A stretch of DNA of 47,192 nucleotides. Source: an uncultured Alphaproteobacteria bacterium (GTDB lineage: Bacteria; Pseudomonadota; Alphaproteobacteria; HIMB59; GCA-002718135). The stretch spans positions 1 through 47,192 of the forward strand of contig CABXIT010000007.1 in the NCBI GenBank assembly GCA_902512325.1. The letters run 5' to 3'. Positions 26,234 through 34,750 of the stretch are shown in pieces. How positions within the stretch are numbered: position 1 is the first letter of the stretch; each line of letters starts with the position of its first letter. The position numbers and the translations under genes were made by a program. Below the pieces are notes generated by a model. It ran no database searches and was not told the DNA's origin. It saw only the letters and a list, made by a program, of their open reading frames with translations.

Positions 26234-27115
26234 ATGGAATCAAAAATAAATAAATATTCAAAGCAACTTATAATTCTTAATAGTATTTTTATATTATTTT
26301 GGCTTACAATATCAGTTTTCCCATTCATATGGACCTTTTGGGGCTCATTTAAAGTAAAGGCTGATTTCTTTTCTAGAGCTGATTGGACTTATGCGATTAG
26401 TGGTTTCAATACTCTAATCGAAACGGGTGCAACAACAACAATTAAAGCTTATATTGAATCATGGATTGAGGGAGAATTCTTGAGAGCAACAATGAATACT
26501 ATGATTGTTACTGTCTCGGTTGTTACAATTTCATTGTTTTTAGGAACTTTAGGAGCATATGCTCTTTCAAGGTCCACTTATAAATATACCTTTTATATTT
26601 TAATTGCTGCTCTGATATTTAGAGCAATGCCTCATATTACTCTAGTCTCCGGTTATCTGTTTCCTTTTTTTCAGTTAAATATATGGGGTATACTTCCAAC
26701 AACAATTATTGTCTTGGTTGCCATAAACCAACCATTTACTCTTTGGTTGCTTTACTCATTCTTTAAAACAGTTCCAAAAGAACTTGATGAAAGCGCTCTT
26801 ATTGATGGCTGTTCTTATTTTCAAGCTTTTCGATACATTATTATGCCAGTAATGTGGCCAGGTGTAATTACTGCAGGTTTGTTTAGTTTGATGCTAGCAT
26901 ATAATGACTTTACAGTTACAGCATTACTTCTAAATCAGGAAAATTATACTATGGTTCCAAAAATAAATGCTTATTTAGGAACTATTGAACATGGTGGTAA
27001 TTATATGTGGGCAGTTGCAAGCGTTGTGTCAGCAACAGCCCCACTATTTATGATAGTAATGTTTTTTCAAAGACAGCTTATTAGTGGTTTAACTACTGGA
27101 GCAGTAAAAGGTTAG
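26234..27115 (+). CDS. ABC transporter permease, MalG-like
   Basis: Second permease of 293 aa, MalG type, with about six helices and the EAA loop DESALIDGCSYFQAFRYIIM. It starts 1 bp after the stop of the first permease and the two form the channel of the importer. The next gene (SDR) follows at 27148 with a 32 bp gap and is probably cotranscribed. An ATP-binding protein of the MalK/MsmX type, needed for transport, is not encoded in this window after it. Confidence 0.9.
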   Translation: MESKINKYSKQLIILNSIFILFWLTISVFPFIWTFWGSFKVKADFFSRADWTYAISGFNTLIETGATTTIKAYIESWIEGEFLRATMNTMIVTVSVVTISLFLGTLGAYALSRSTYKYTFYILIAALIFRAMPHITLVSGYLFPFFQLNIWGILPTTIIVLVAINQPFTLWLLYSFFKTVPKELDESALIDGCSYFQAFRYIIMPVMWPGVITAGLFSLMLAYNDFTVTALLLNQENYTMVPKINAYLGTIEHGGNYMWAVASVVSATAPLFMIVMFFQRQLISGLTTGAVKG

Positions 27116-27147
27116 AAGGAATTTAATATTAATGTTATATTTACAAA

Positions 27148-27915
27148 ATGTATTTACAGCAAACACAAGTTAAAAATAAAGTAGCTTTAGTTACAGGAGC
27201 TGGCAAGGGCATTGGTAAAGCTTGTGCTATAGCTTTAGCAGAGGCAGGTGCTAATCTTATTATTCTTAGTAGAACTAAAAGTGATTTAGATACGGTTGAA
27301 AAACAAATCACTAAACTTAAAAGAAAATGTCAATCGTATATATGTGATGTTTCAAACTATGATGAAGTAAAAAATGTATTTAACAGAATTTCTACTTTAG
27401 ATATATTAGTCAATAATGCTGGAACAAATAGGCCAGATCATTTTACGAAAATTAAAAAAGAAGACATGGATTATGTAGTGGATTTAAATACGAAAGCTGC
27501 TTTTCATGTAGCGCAGATGGGCTCAAATGTAATGTTAAAGTCAAAAAATAGAAAAGTAAAAGGTGGTTCTATTATTAATATGTCTTCTCAATTAGGAAAA
27601 GTAGGAGCACCAAATAGAAGTATATATAATATGACAAAATTTGGTCTTGAGGGTTTAACAAGAGGGATGGCACTAGATTTAGCAAAAAGTAATATTCGAG
27701 TGAATACAATTTGCCCAACATTTGTTGAGACACCTATGGTTAAAAATTTTTTTAAAGATAAAAAATTTAAAAAGGCAATGATGGATAATATTCCTCTTGG
27801 CAGACTTGCAACCGATAGTGATATTGCAACAGCCGTAGTATATTTAGCATCGAATGCTTCCTCTATGATTACTGGCTCATCCTTAGTCATAGATGGTGGT
27901 TGGACCGCAAAATAA
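27148..27915 (+). CDS. short-chain dehydrogenase/reductase
   Basis: Classical SDR of 255 aa using NAD(P)H. Visible features are the nucleotide motif VTGAGKGIGKACA, NNAG (in VNNAGTNRPD), the catalytic Ser in INMSSQLGK, and YNMTK, with the usual C-terminal SLVIDGGWTAK. The family oxidises alcohols or reduces ketones in sugar, polyol or acyl metabolism. Placement after the ABC permeases indicates it works on the imported compound or a product of the cluster. ATG 27148 is used as start. A short out-of-frame ATG at 27132 has the better-placed Shine-Dalgarno (GAAGGA, 27115-27120). Confidence 0.9.
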   Translation: MYLQQTQVKNKVALVTGAGKGIGKACAIALAEAGANLIILSRTKSDLDTVEKQITKLKRKCQSYICDVSNYDEVKNVFNRISTLDILVNNAGTNRPDHFTKIKKEDMDYVVDLNTKAAFHVAQMGSNVMLKSKNRKVKGGSIINMSSQLGKVGAPNRSIYNMTKFGLEGLTRGMALDLAKSNIRVNTICPTFVETPMVKNFFKDKKFKKAMMDNIPLGRLATDSDIATAVVYLASNASSMITGSSLVIDGGWTAK

Positions 27916-28006
27916 TTATAATATTATTTAAGATATTTAGTTAAAAATTCTCCGAACCATTGGTTTAAATAGATTTAATGTTATGGTATTATTATTTAAA
28001 CTTTTG

Positions 28007-28012
28007 TATACT
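28007..28012 (+). promoter_or_regulatory. possible -10 box before a small gene
   Basis: TATACT lies 39 bp before the ATG of the small gene at 28051, within the otherwise empty stretch 27916-28050. No convincing -35 element could be matched, so this is weak. Confidence 0.3.
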
Positions 28013-28050
28013 AATAAGGATATTGAAAATATTAAGAAAGGTTGCAATTT

Positions 28051-28221
28051 ATGAAATATATACCCTTAGGAATAATCATTGTGCTTTTAATTTCTGTATA
28101 TAATTCAGTTAAGATTTCAGATAAATATGCAGTTATTGCAAATAAAATTTCTCATGAAAAAGTGACGGAAATTAGACACTATGTATTTTCTGGAAAGAAA
28201 CATTCAACAACAGCACATTAA
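28051..28221 (+). CDS. small membrane-anchored peptide, 56 aa
   Basis: Unrecognised short gene. The product has one hydrophobic helix at residues 3-18 (YIPLGIIIVLLISVYN) and a polar C-terminal part (about 20-56) with several His and Lys (HYVFSGKKHSTTAH). A Shine-Dalgarno-like AGAAAGG sits at about 28034-28040, 10 bp before the ATG, and a candidate -10 box lies further up, which supports it being real. It stands alone between the SDR gene and the convergent EamA gene. The function is unknown; it could be a single-pass inner-membrane peptide. Confidence 0.5.
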   Translation: MKYIPLGIIIVLLISVYNSVKISDKYAVIANKISHEKVTEIRHYVFSGKKHSTTAH

Positions 28222-28253
28222 GATTATTTAATCATTTAGAATCATAACTTCAC

Positions 28254-29156
28254 CTAATTTATAATTGCTCTATCTGCTTGGATAGGTTTTTGCGTCCCTT
28301 TTTTCCTGAAGGCCTCTCTGTAAGTTATGTACACAACTGAAATAAAAATAATTATACCTCCAAACCATGTCCAAATGTCAGGTTGTTCAGAAAAAATAAA
28401 TAAACCGATTAAGGATGCCCAAATTAATTTTGTAAATTGTAATGGCATAACAAATGTTGTATCACTATATTTAAATGCTTGAGCTAAACACCAATGTGAT
28501 AACAAGCCGGCAGCTCCCATAAAAATAAAGATTAATAATTGATTTAAATTAATATTTTCCCAATAAAATAATGATAATATAAAAAAAATAGGAGTTGAGA
28601 ATAATAGATGATAAAAAATAATAGTTTGACTCTCATCAATAGAAGATAATTTTTTTACAATAATTAAAACAAAAGAAAAACTAAAAGCAGATAATAAAAG
28701 TAAAGCCGCACCTAATTCTAAAGGAACATATCCAGGTCTTATAATAACAACAATACCAATAAAACCTATCAATAATGCAGCGGTACGATGAAAACGAATT
28801 TTTTCTTTAAGCAAAATTATGGCTAGAATAGTAGTGAAAAGAGGAGTGGTGAATCCAAGGGCAGCTGCTTTTTCAAAATGCATTAATCCTATTGCGCTGA
28901 ACCAACAAATCATAGAAATTACATTAATCATTGCTCGAGAAAATTGTAATTTAAAATTATTTGATTTTAGGGCCTTAAAGTTATTTTTTATCATTAATGG
29001 GCTAATCAAAATTAATCCCATTAAGCATCGATAAAAACATATGATGATAGGATGTAATTCATTGGAGAGATATTTAACACTCGAAGCCATTAGTGCTCCA
29101 AACATTGTTGCACTAATAGCTAAAACAACTACATATAAAAATTTATTATTTTGCAC
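28254..29156 (-). CDS. EamA/DMT-family transporter
   Basis: Ten-helix drug/metabolite transporter of 300 aa formed by two EamA repeats (about 8-140 and 150-285), with the family pattern FYRCLMGLILISPL in the first and GLLSHWCLAQAFKY in the second. It would export or import small metabolites across the inner membrane, with the substrate not predictable. The GTG start overlaps the stop of the upstream phosphotransacetylase-like gene by 1 bp, so the two form an operon. Confidence 0.9.
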   Translation of the reverse strand: MQNNKFLYVVVLAISATMFGALMASSVKYLSNELHPIIICFYRCLMGLILISPLMIKNNFKALKSNNFKLQFSRAMINVISMICWFSAIGLMHFEKAAALGFTTPLFTTILAIILLKEKIRFHRTAALLIGFIGIVVIIRPGYVPLELGAALLLLSAFSFSFVLIIVKKLSSIDESQTIIFYHLLFSTPIFFILSLFYWENINLNQLLIFIFMGAAGLLSHWCLAQAFKYSDTTFVMPLQFTKLIWASLIGLFIFSEQPDIWTWFGGIIIFISVVYITYREAFRKKGTQKPIQADRAIIN

Positions 29157-30067
29157 TAATGTGTTGCAATTATAGATGCTGCAATAGAGGCAAGTCTTGA
29201 AGCTGCATTATCTGCTCTACTTGTAACAACTACAGGAACTTTTCCACCAACAATAAATCCAGCTGCACATGCTCCCATAAAATAGACCATCATTTTTGAT
29301 AAGGCATTTCCTGTCTCTAAGTTTGGAACTAGTAATATATCTGCCCTTCCAGCAACCTCATTGCTAATTTTTTTTATTTCTGCAGCTTGAGGAGAAATTG
29401 CATTATCAAAAGCAAGAGGACCATGTATATATGCATTAATATTTTCTTTTTGTGCACGTTCCATGATTTCTTTTGCTTCTAAAGAACTTGGCATACTTTC
29501 AATAGCATCTTCTGTTCCCGACAATACAGCTACGCGTGGTTTTGGAATATTTATTTTGTTGGCAAACTCAATTACATTTTGCAAAATATGCATTTTTACA
29601 TCCAAACGTGGCGCTACATTAAGTGCACCGTCAGTAATAAAAAGTGGTTTTGAATTCTCATTTGTAGTCATATGCCAAATATGACTTAGGCGCTTACCGC
29701 TAATTAATCCAAATTCTTTTTTTAAATATGTACGCATTAAGATATCTGTATGAATATTTCCTTTGATCAAAACTTTTATTTTATTATCTTTAGCAAGGTT
29801 AGTACCCGCAATTGCTGCTTCTTGATCATTGTTTGTATTAATCAATTTATATGAGCTAATATCCCAAGAAATATTATTAGCCTCTTCTTTAATTTTATCT
29901 TCTTGACCAATAAATATAGGATCAATTAAGTTGATATCACAAGCCTCTTTAGCTGATTCAATTGAGGCAGAGTGATTCGCACATACAATTCCAACCGAAA
30001 TTTTTGGTGTCTTTTTAGCCAATGAAATCAGACTTTGTGGAACAATTGCTTTTAATTTACTGAGCAT
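29156..30067 (-). CDS. phosphate acetyl/butyryltransferase family protein
   Basis: Pta/Ptb-family enzyme of 303 aa that swaps phosphate and CoA on an acyl group. It has the C-terminal PTA/PTB motif VPNLETGNALSKMMVYFMGA and the glycine-rich ending AAGFIVGGKVPVVVTSRAD, as in short monofunctional phosphotransacetylases. In sulfonate users such genes often sit near tpa, ald and xsc to convert acetyl phosphate into acetyl-CoA. Here tpa-like and ald genes are divergent across a 133 bp gap, but no xsc is present. It is first in a leftward operon with the EamA transporter. Confidence 0.85.
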   Translation of the reverse strand: MLSKLKAIVPQSLISLAKKTPKISVGIVCANHSASIESAKEACDINLIDPIFIGQEDKIKEEANNISWDISSYKLINTNNDQEAAIAGTNLAKDNKIKVLIKGNIHTDILMRTYLKKEFGLISGKRLSHIWHMTTNENSKPLFITDGALNVAPRLDVKMHILQNVIEFANKINIPKPRVAVLSGTEDAIESMPSSLEAKEIMERAQKENINAYIHGPLAFDNAISPQAAEIKKISNEVAGRADILLVPNLETGNALSKMMVYFMGACAAGFIVGGKVPVVVTSRADNAASRLASIAASIIATH

Positions 30068-30148
30068 AGTTGATTATTTTCCTTCTATACTAGGCTGTTA
30101 TTTTTTCCTATGAAATTAAACTTTATATAAAGAATTCTGCTTGGATTA

Positions 30149-30168
30149 CCTTATTCTATCGTATAAGG
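30149..30168. promoter_or_regulatory. candidate operator, CCTTAT-N8-ATAAGG inverted repeat
   Basis: A 6 bp inverted repeat with an 8 bp spacer in the divergent region between the phosphotransacetylase-like and aminotransferase genes. It sits 33 bp before the aminotransferase ATG. Evidence is the symmetry alone. Confidence 0.3.
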
Positions 30169-30200
30169 CTTAATAAAATTGCCAAATTAGGAAGAATATT

Positions 30201-31541
30201 ATGGATTTAGAAAAAAGAACAGAATTACCAAATTCTCTTGAAGAACATTGGATGCCCTTTACATCAAATAAAGATTTTAAAAATAGCCCACGTCTAATGG
30301 TTAAAGCTGAAGGTGTATATTATACTGATCATCACGGTAATAATTTAATAGATGCAAGCTCAGGTTTATTTTGTAGTCCTGCAGGTCATTCTAGACCAGA
30401 AATTCGAGAAGCAGTTGCAAAACAACTAGAACAACTTGATTATGTTCAGCCATTTCAACAGGGGTATAGCGGTTCATTCGAATTAGCTAGAAGAGTTGCT
30501 CAACATACACCTGGAGATCTAAACAGAATATTCTTTACTATTTGTGGTTCATCAGCTGTTGAAACAGCAATTAAAACGGCTATCGCTTATTTTAAAGCAA
30601 AGGGTGAAGGTCACCGCTCACACATAGTAGGTCGTGAAAGAGGATATCATGGTATGAATATTGGAGGAATCTCTGTTGGCGGTATGATTGCTAATAGAAA
30701 AACTTTTTCAAATATTCTGATGCCAAATGTTCATCATTTACGTCATACTCATCTACCAGAAAATTTATTTGTTAAAGGCGAGCCTGAGACCGGTGCAGAT
30801 TTAGCAGATGATTTAGAAAGAATAGCAGGTAACATTGGAGCAGAAAATATTGCTGCTTGTATTGTTGAGCCTATTGCAGGTTCAACTGGTACACTAGTTC
30901 CACCTAAAGGATACTTACAAAGGTTGCGAGAAATTTGTGATAAGCACGGCATACTATTAATCTTTGATGAAGTTATTACAGGGTGGGGTAGAACGGGAGC
31001 ACCATTTGCTGCACAAGCATTTGGAGTAACACCAGATATGATGACAATGGCAAAAGCGATTACTAATGGTGTAGTTCCTCTAGGTGCAGTTGCGTCTCGT
31101 GAAGAAATATATGATACTGTTCTTAATGCTTCACCAACTGGCGCTGTAGAATTTTTTCATGGTTATACATATTCTGCAATTCCTGTCTCTATGGCTGCAG
31201 GACTTGCGATGCAGGATATTTTTGAGAAAGAAAAACTTTTTGATCGTGCAAAAGATATGTCACCATACTTTCTTGATGGTTTATTTAGTTTAAAAGACCT
31301 TGATATTATTGCTGATATAAGAGGTTATGGCATGATGGGCGGTATTGATATGAGAATGGATGAACGTGTTGGTAAGGCTGGATATGCTTGTTTTAAAAAA
31401 CTATTTGAAGCCGGCTTAAGTTTAAAAGCAACAGGTGATTGTCTAATTGTAGCCCCTCCCTTTGTATGTGAAAAAAAACATATTGATGAAATTATTGAAA
31501 AATTAAGAACCGGTATTTCCAATTACATGAAAGATAGGTAA
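30201..31541 (+). CDS. class III omega-amino acid:pyruvate aminotransferase
   Basis: PLP-dependent fold-type I enzyme of 446 aa. The opening LEEHWMPFTSNKDFKNSPR and the segments ERGYHGMNIGGISVGG, IFDEVITGWGRTGAPFAA and FFHGYTYSAIPVSMAAGL closely follow the beta-alanine:pyruvate aminotransferase group, and the PLP lysine is in TMAKAITNG. The amino donor could be beta-alanine, taurine or a similar omega-amine, with pyruvate giving alanine. The alanine dehydrogenase gene overlaps its stop by 1 bp, which fits the tpa-ald pairing that recycles alanine. A ribosome-binding site (AGGAAG) is clear. Confidence 0.88.
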   Translation: MDLEKRTELPNSLEEHWMPFTSNKDFKNSPRLMVKAEGVYYTDHHGNNLIDASSGLFCSPAGHSRPEIREAVAKQLEQLDYVQPFQQGYSGSFELARRVAQHTPGDLNRIFFTICGSSAVETAIKTAIAYFKAKGEGHRSHIVGRERGYHGMNIGGISVGGMIANRKTFSNILMPNVHHLRHTHLPENLFVKGEPETGADLADDLERIAGNIGAENIAACIVEPIAGSTGTLVPPKGYLQRLREICDKHGILLIFDEVITGWGRTGAPFAAQAFGVTPDMMTMAKAITNGVVPLGAVASREEIYDTVLNASPTGAVEFFHGYTYSAIPVSMAAGLAMQDIFEKEKLFDRAKDMSPYFLDGLFSLKDLDIIADIRGYGMMGGIDMRMDERVGKAGYACFKKLFEAGLSLKATGDCLIVAPPFVCEKKHIDEIIEKLRTGISNYMKDR

Positions 31542-32656
31542 TGAAAGTTGGCGTACCAATAGAAATTAAAGCACAGGAATCACGTGTCGGTTTAACCCCA
31601 ACTAGTGCTCAAGAACTTATTAATCATGGTCATGAAGTAATTATTCAAGATAATGCAGGTTATGGGGCAGGATTTGAAAATTCTGATTATGAAAAAACAG
31701 GAGCAAAAATAGCGCCGAGTGCCGGCGATGTCTTTAATGATGCTGATATGATTGTTAAAGTAAAAGAGCCATTGAGTGAAGAAGTATCTATGCTTCGAGA
31801 AAATCAACTACTTTTCACTTATCTACATCTTTCCGCAGCACCTGATTTAACGAAAGGTTTGATAGATTCAAAATCTATTTGCATTGCTTATGAAACAGTA
31901 ACAGATGAAAATAACCGCTTACCTTTATTAGCTCCAATGAGCGCAGTCGCTGGTAGAATGTCTATTCAGGCGGGAGCTCGTTCTTTAGAAAAACCTCTAG
32001 GAGGAAGAGGGTTATTAATAGGTGGTGCACCTGGTGTAAGTCCAGGATCAGTTTTGATCTTAGGCGGAGGAGTTGTTGGTGAAAATGCAGCAATTATAGC
32101 AACAGGAATGCAAGCAAATGTTTTTATTGTTGATAAATCTGAGGCAAGATTAAATGAATTAAAATCTCAATTTGGGGAAAGAATTACTACACTTCTGTCT
32201 GATGAAATCAAATTAGAAGAACATGTTGCTGATTGTGATTTATTAATTGGCGGTGTTTTAATACCAGGGGCAAATGCACCAAAATTAGTTTCAAAAGAAA
32301 TGATTAAAAAAATGAAACGCGGATCAGTAATTGTAGACGTTGCAATTGATCAAGGAGGATGTGTCGAGACGAGTAAACCAACAACACATGCCGATCCAAC
32401 TTATATTGTTGATGATGTTGTACATTATTGTGTAGCCAATATGCCAGGTGGCGTTCCAATGACTTCAACTTTAGCATTAAATGCAGCCACTCTACCTTTT
32501 GTGTTAAAACTTGCTCAAGAAGGATATCAAGATGCATTAGCAAGTGATGCTAATTTTTTAGCAGGTTTAAATGTGTGTCAGGGTAATGTGACATATAAAG
32601 CTGTTGCAGATGATTTGGACTTAGAATTCGTTGATCCAAGCAAGGCAATAAACTAA
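31541..32656 (+). CDS. ald: alanine dehydrogenase
   Basis: NAD-dependent enzyme of 371 aa that deaminates L-alanine to pyruvate and ammonia, or the reverse. It has the family opening KVGVPIEIKAQESRVGLTP, the catalytic region YLHLSAAPDLTKG with MSAVAGRMSIQAGA, the Rossmann glycine motif LGGGVVGENAA, and DVAIDQGGCVETS and TLALNAATLPF near the end. It overlaps the aminotransferase stop by 1 bp, so its function is probably to regenerate pyruvate as amino acceptor, releasing ammonium from imported amines. Confidence 0.95.
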   Translation: MKVGVPIEIKAQESRVGLTPTSAQELINHGHEVIIQDNAGYGAGFENSDYEKTGAKIAPSAGDVFNDADMIVKVKEPLSEEVSMLRENQLLFTYLHLSAAPDLTKGLIDSKSICIAYETVTDENNRLPLLAPMSAVAGRMSIQAGARSLEKPLGGRGLLIGGAPGVSPGSVLILGGGVVGENAAIIATGMQANVFIVDKSEARLNELKSQFGERITTLLSDEIKLEEHVADCDLLIGGVLIPGANAPKLVSKEMIKKMKRGSVIVDVAIDQGGCVETSKPTTHADPTYIVDDVVHYCVANMPGGVPMTSTLALNAATLPFVLKLAQEGYQDALASDANFLAGLNVCQGNVTYKAVADDLDLEFVDPSKAIN

Positions 32657-32666
32657 TTATATTAAT

Positions 32667-33656
32667 ATGACTGACTCAAATGATGAGTTGATGATGGAAA
32701 CAATGTATTGGTGGGGAATCCCAACATTGTTTCGTTGTGAACATAATAAAGATCTTTCAAATTGTGATATAGCTTTAGTCGGAGTGCCTCACAGTACCGG
32801 TAATGGAACAACAGAAAGAGACCAACACTTAGGTCCAAGGGCAGTACGTCATGTATCTGCTGGACTTCGAAGAGTTCATTTAGATTTTAATATTAATCCT
32901 TGGAAGAAGAAAAAAATTTTTGATCTAGGTGATGTTGCTCTTCCTTATGCGAATAATAATGAAAAATGTATTGAGGATATAACTAATTTTTATAAAAAAA
33001 TTGCCAGTGAAAATAAACCTGTTGTATCAATAGGGGGAGATCACTCTATTACAGGCGGTATCTTGCAGGGTTTAGGCTGTAATAATTTAGAAATGACTAA
33101 AGGAAAAAAAATATCATTCCTTCACATTGATGCGCACACCGATACTTTTAGTCAACTTGATCATTTTATGGGGGCGAAAAAAAGTGCTGCCCATTGGGGG
33201 GCTTATCTTGTTGATCAAGGCATTATAGATCCTAAGACCAGTATGCAAATTGGAATGCGCGGCAATCCCCGAACATTAGATTGGTTGCAACCAAGTTATG
33301 ATCTTGGATATAATGTTGTTACTATGGATGAATTTCAAAAAAGAGGTATTGATGATGTGATAAAAGAAACGCTTGATAAATTAGGCGATAATCCTGTTTA
33401 TATTACTTTCGATTTAGATTCATTAGATGCATCAGTAGCTCCTGCTGTATCAAATATTGAACCTAGTTTTACTGGTTTTACTATAGATGAGGCAAAATTA
33501 TTAATTCAATCAGTAAAAAATAAAAACATTATTGGTGGTGACGTAGTATGTTTAATGCCAACCAAAGATCAGAAAAATAATATTACATCAATGGTAGCAG
33601 CATCGATTATGTTTGAGATAATTAGTGTAATTGCTTGTAAGCAAGTAATAGGATGA
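32667..33656 (+). CDS. ureohydrolase (agmatinase/arginase family)
   Basis: Manganese hydrolase of 329 aa that removes urea from a guanidino compound. The metal motifs are visible: GGDHSITGG, HIDAHTDTF and ITFDLDSLDAS. The length and the internal region are close to agmatinase-, guanidinobutyrase- or guanidinopropionase-type enzymes, and the exact substrate cannot be called. It follows ald by 10 bp and is probably cotranscribed, so the three genes may handle guanidino/amino acids together. It is adjacent to the convergent alanine racemase gene with no gap. Confidence 0.88.
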   Translation: MTDSNDELMMETMYWWGIPTLFRCEHNKDLSNCDIALVGVPHSTGNGTTERDQHLGPRAVRHVSAGLRRVHLDFNINPWKKKKIFDLGDVALPYANNNEKCIEDITNFYKKIASENKPVVSIGGDHSITGGILQGLGCNNLEMTKGKKISFLHIDAHTDTFSQLDHFMGAKKSAAHWGAYLVDQGIIDPKTSMQIGMRGNPRTLDWLQPSYDLGYNVVTMDEFQKRGIDDVIKETLDKLGDNPVYITFDLDSLDASVAPAVSNIEPSFTGFTIDEAKLLIQSVKNKNIIGGDVVCLMPTKDQKNNITSMVAASIMFEIISVIACKQVIG

Positions 33657-34724
33657 TTAAATATAAACCCTTTTAACTCTTTTAGAAATAGAAGTAAGAA
33701 TCTCATTACATATTGTATTGCATTGATTAGCAATCTTATCAATTCCATTTAAGTGATTTATTATTTCCATATAATTTCCAATTTTTATAGATTTACTATA
33801 CTTTGAAATATCTACTGTTATTGTATCCATCGATACCCTGCCTACAATTTTAAAAGTTTTGTTTTTGAAATAAACATTGCCTTTATTACTTAATACTCTG
33901 GAAATTCCATCTGCATAACCTATGCCTAAAATTGCTACTGTTATTTTTTTATTAGTTTTATAGGTTTGATTGTATCCTACAAATTCATTTTTACTAATTT
34001 CCTTAATTTGTAATACCTTTCCTTTTAGAGAAATCACTGGTTTTATAATTTTTTTCATTTTTGTATTAAAATGTCCTCCATATAAAGAGATTCCTGGTCT
34101 GACTAAGTCATGGTGAAAATTATTTCCTAAAATTATCCCCATCGAATTTGAAAGACTATTATATTTAGCATTAATTTTAAGATTTATAGCTTCTTTAAAT
34201 TTTTTATTTTGACAAATATTATAATTATTTTTACTTTCATCTGCGCTTGATAAATGGCTTATTAGTATATGAATATTATTTTTATTAAAATTTATTTTTA
34301 ATAAATCATTTATGTTTAGCCCAAGTCTATTAATGCCTGTGTCTACATGTATTCCAAATTTTAATTTTTTATATTTTTTTATATTTTGGCATACGAAATT
34401 ATATTCAGCTTTATCATTTATAATTGGTATAATATTGTTGTTATTGAAAATTGATAATTCATTATTTTCTAAACCATTTAATACATACACATTTGCTAAC
34501 AACTTTTGACTTCTAATTTCTAATGCTTCTTCAGTTGTTGCAACAAAAAAATGTCTACAGTTATTTTTATATAAAGTTTCAAATGTTTTTATAACGCCAA
34601 TTCCATATGCATCTGCTTTGATTGTTGCAGCACAAATAGATTTATTAGTTAAACTAGATAATTTTTTATAATTATGCTCGAGATTTTTTAAATTTACTTC
34701 AAGAATTGCATTATGTTTAATCAC
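33657..34724 (-). CDS. alr: alanine racemase
   Basis: Fold-type III PLP enzyme of 355 aa that makes D-alanine for peptidoglycan. The PLP lysine is Lys36 in TIKADAYGIG, with the other motifs SNSMGIILGN, LVRPGISLYGG and RVSMDTITVDIS towards the C-terminus. The protein is unusually rich in Asn, Lys and Ile compared with its neighbours. It is a single leftward gene in a pocket of rightward genes, and no regulatory site was recognised. Confidence 0.9.
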   Translation of the reverse strand: MIKHNAILEVNLKNLEHNYKKLSSLTNKSICAATIKADAYGIGVIKTFETLYKNNCRHFFVATTEEALEIRSQKLLANVYVLNGLENNELSIFNNNNIIPIINDKAEYNFVCQNIKKYKKLKFGIHVDTGINRLGLNINDLLKINFNKNNIHILISHLSSADESKNNYNICQNKKFKEAINLKINAKYNSLSNSMGIILGNNFHHDLVRPGISLYGGHFNTKMKKIIKPVISLKGKVLQIKEISKNEFVGYNQTYKTNKKITVAILGIGYADGISRVLSNKGNVYFKNKTFKIVGRVSMDTITVDISKYSKSIKIGNYMEIINHLNGIDKIANQCNTICNEILTSISKRVKRVYI

Positions 34725-34750
34725 TCTGTAACATTATCAGATTTTCTAAA

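Noticed and set aside
27132-27173. A 13-codon leader peptide overlapping the SDR start.
   Set aside because: The frame is very short and may be chance. The Shine-Dalgarno spacing is the only support.
30201-31541. Calling the aminotransferase a taurine:pyruvate aminotransferase (tpa).
   Set aside because: The overall pattern is closer to beta-alanine:pyruvate aminotransferase, and xsc is absent, so the substrate was left open.
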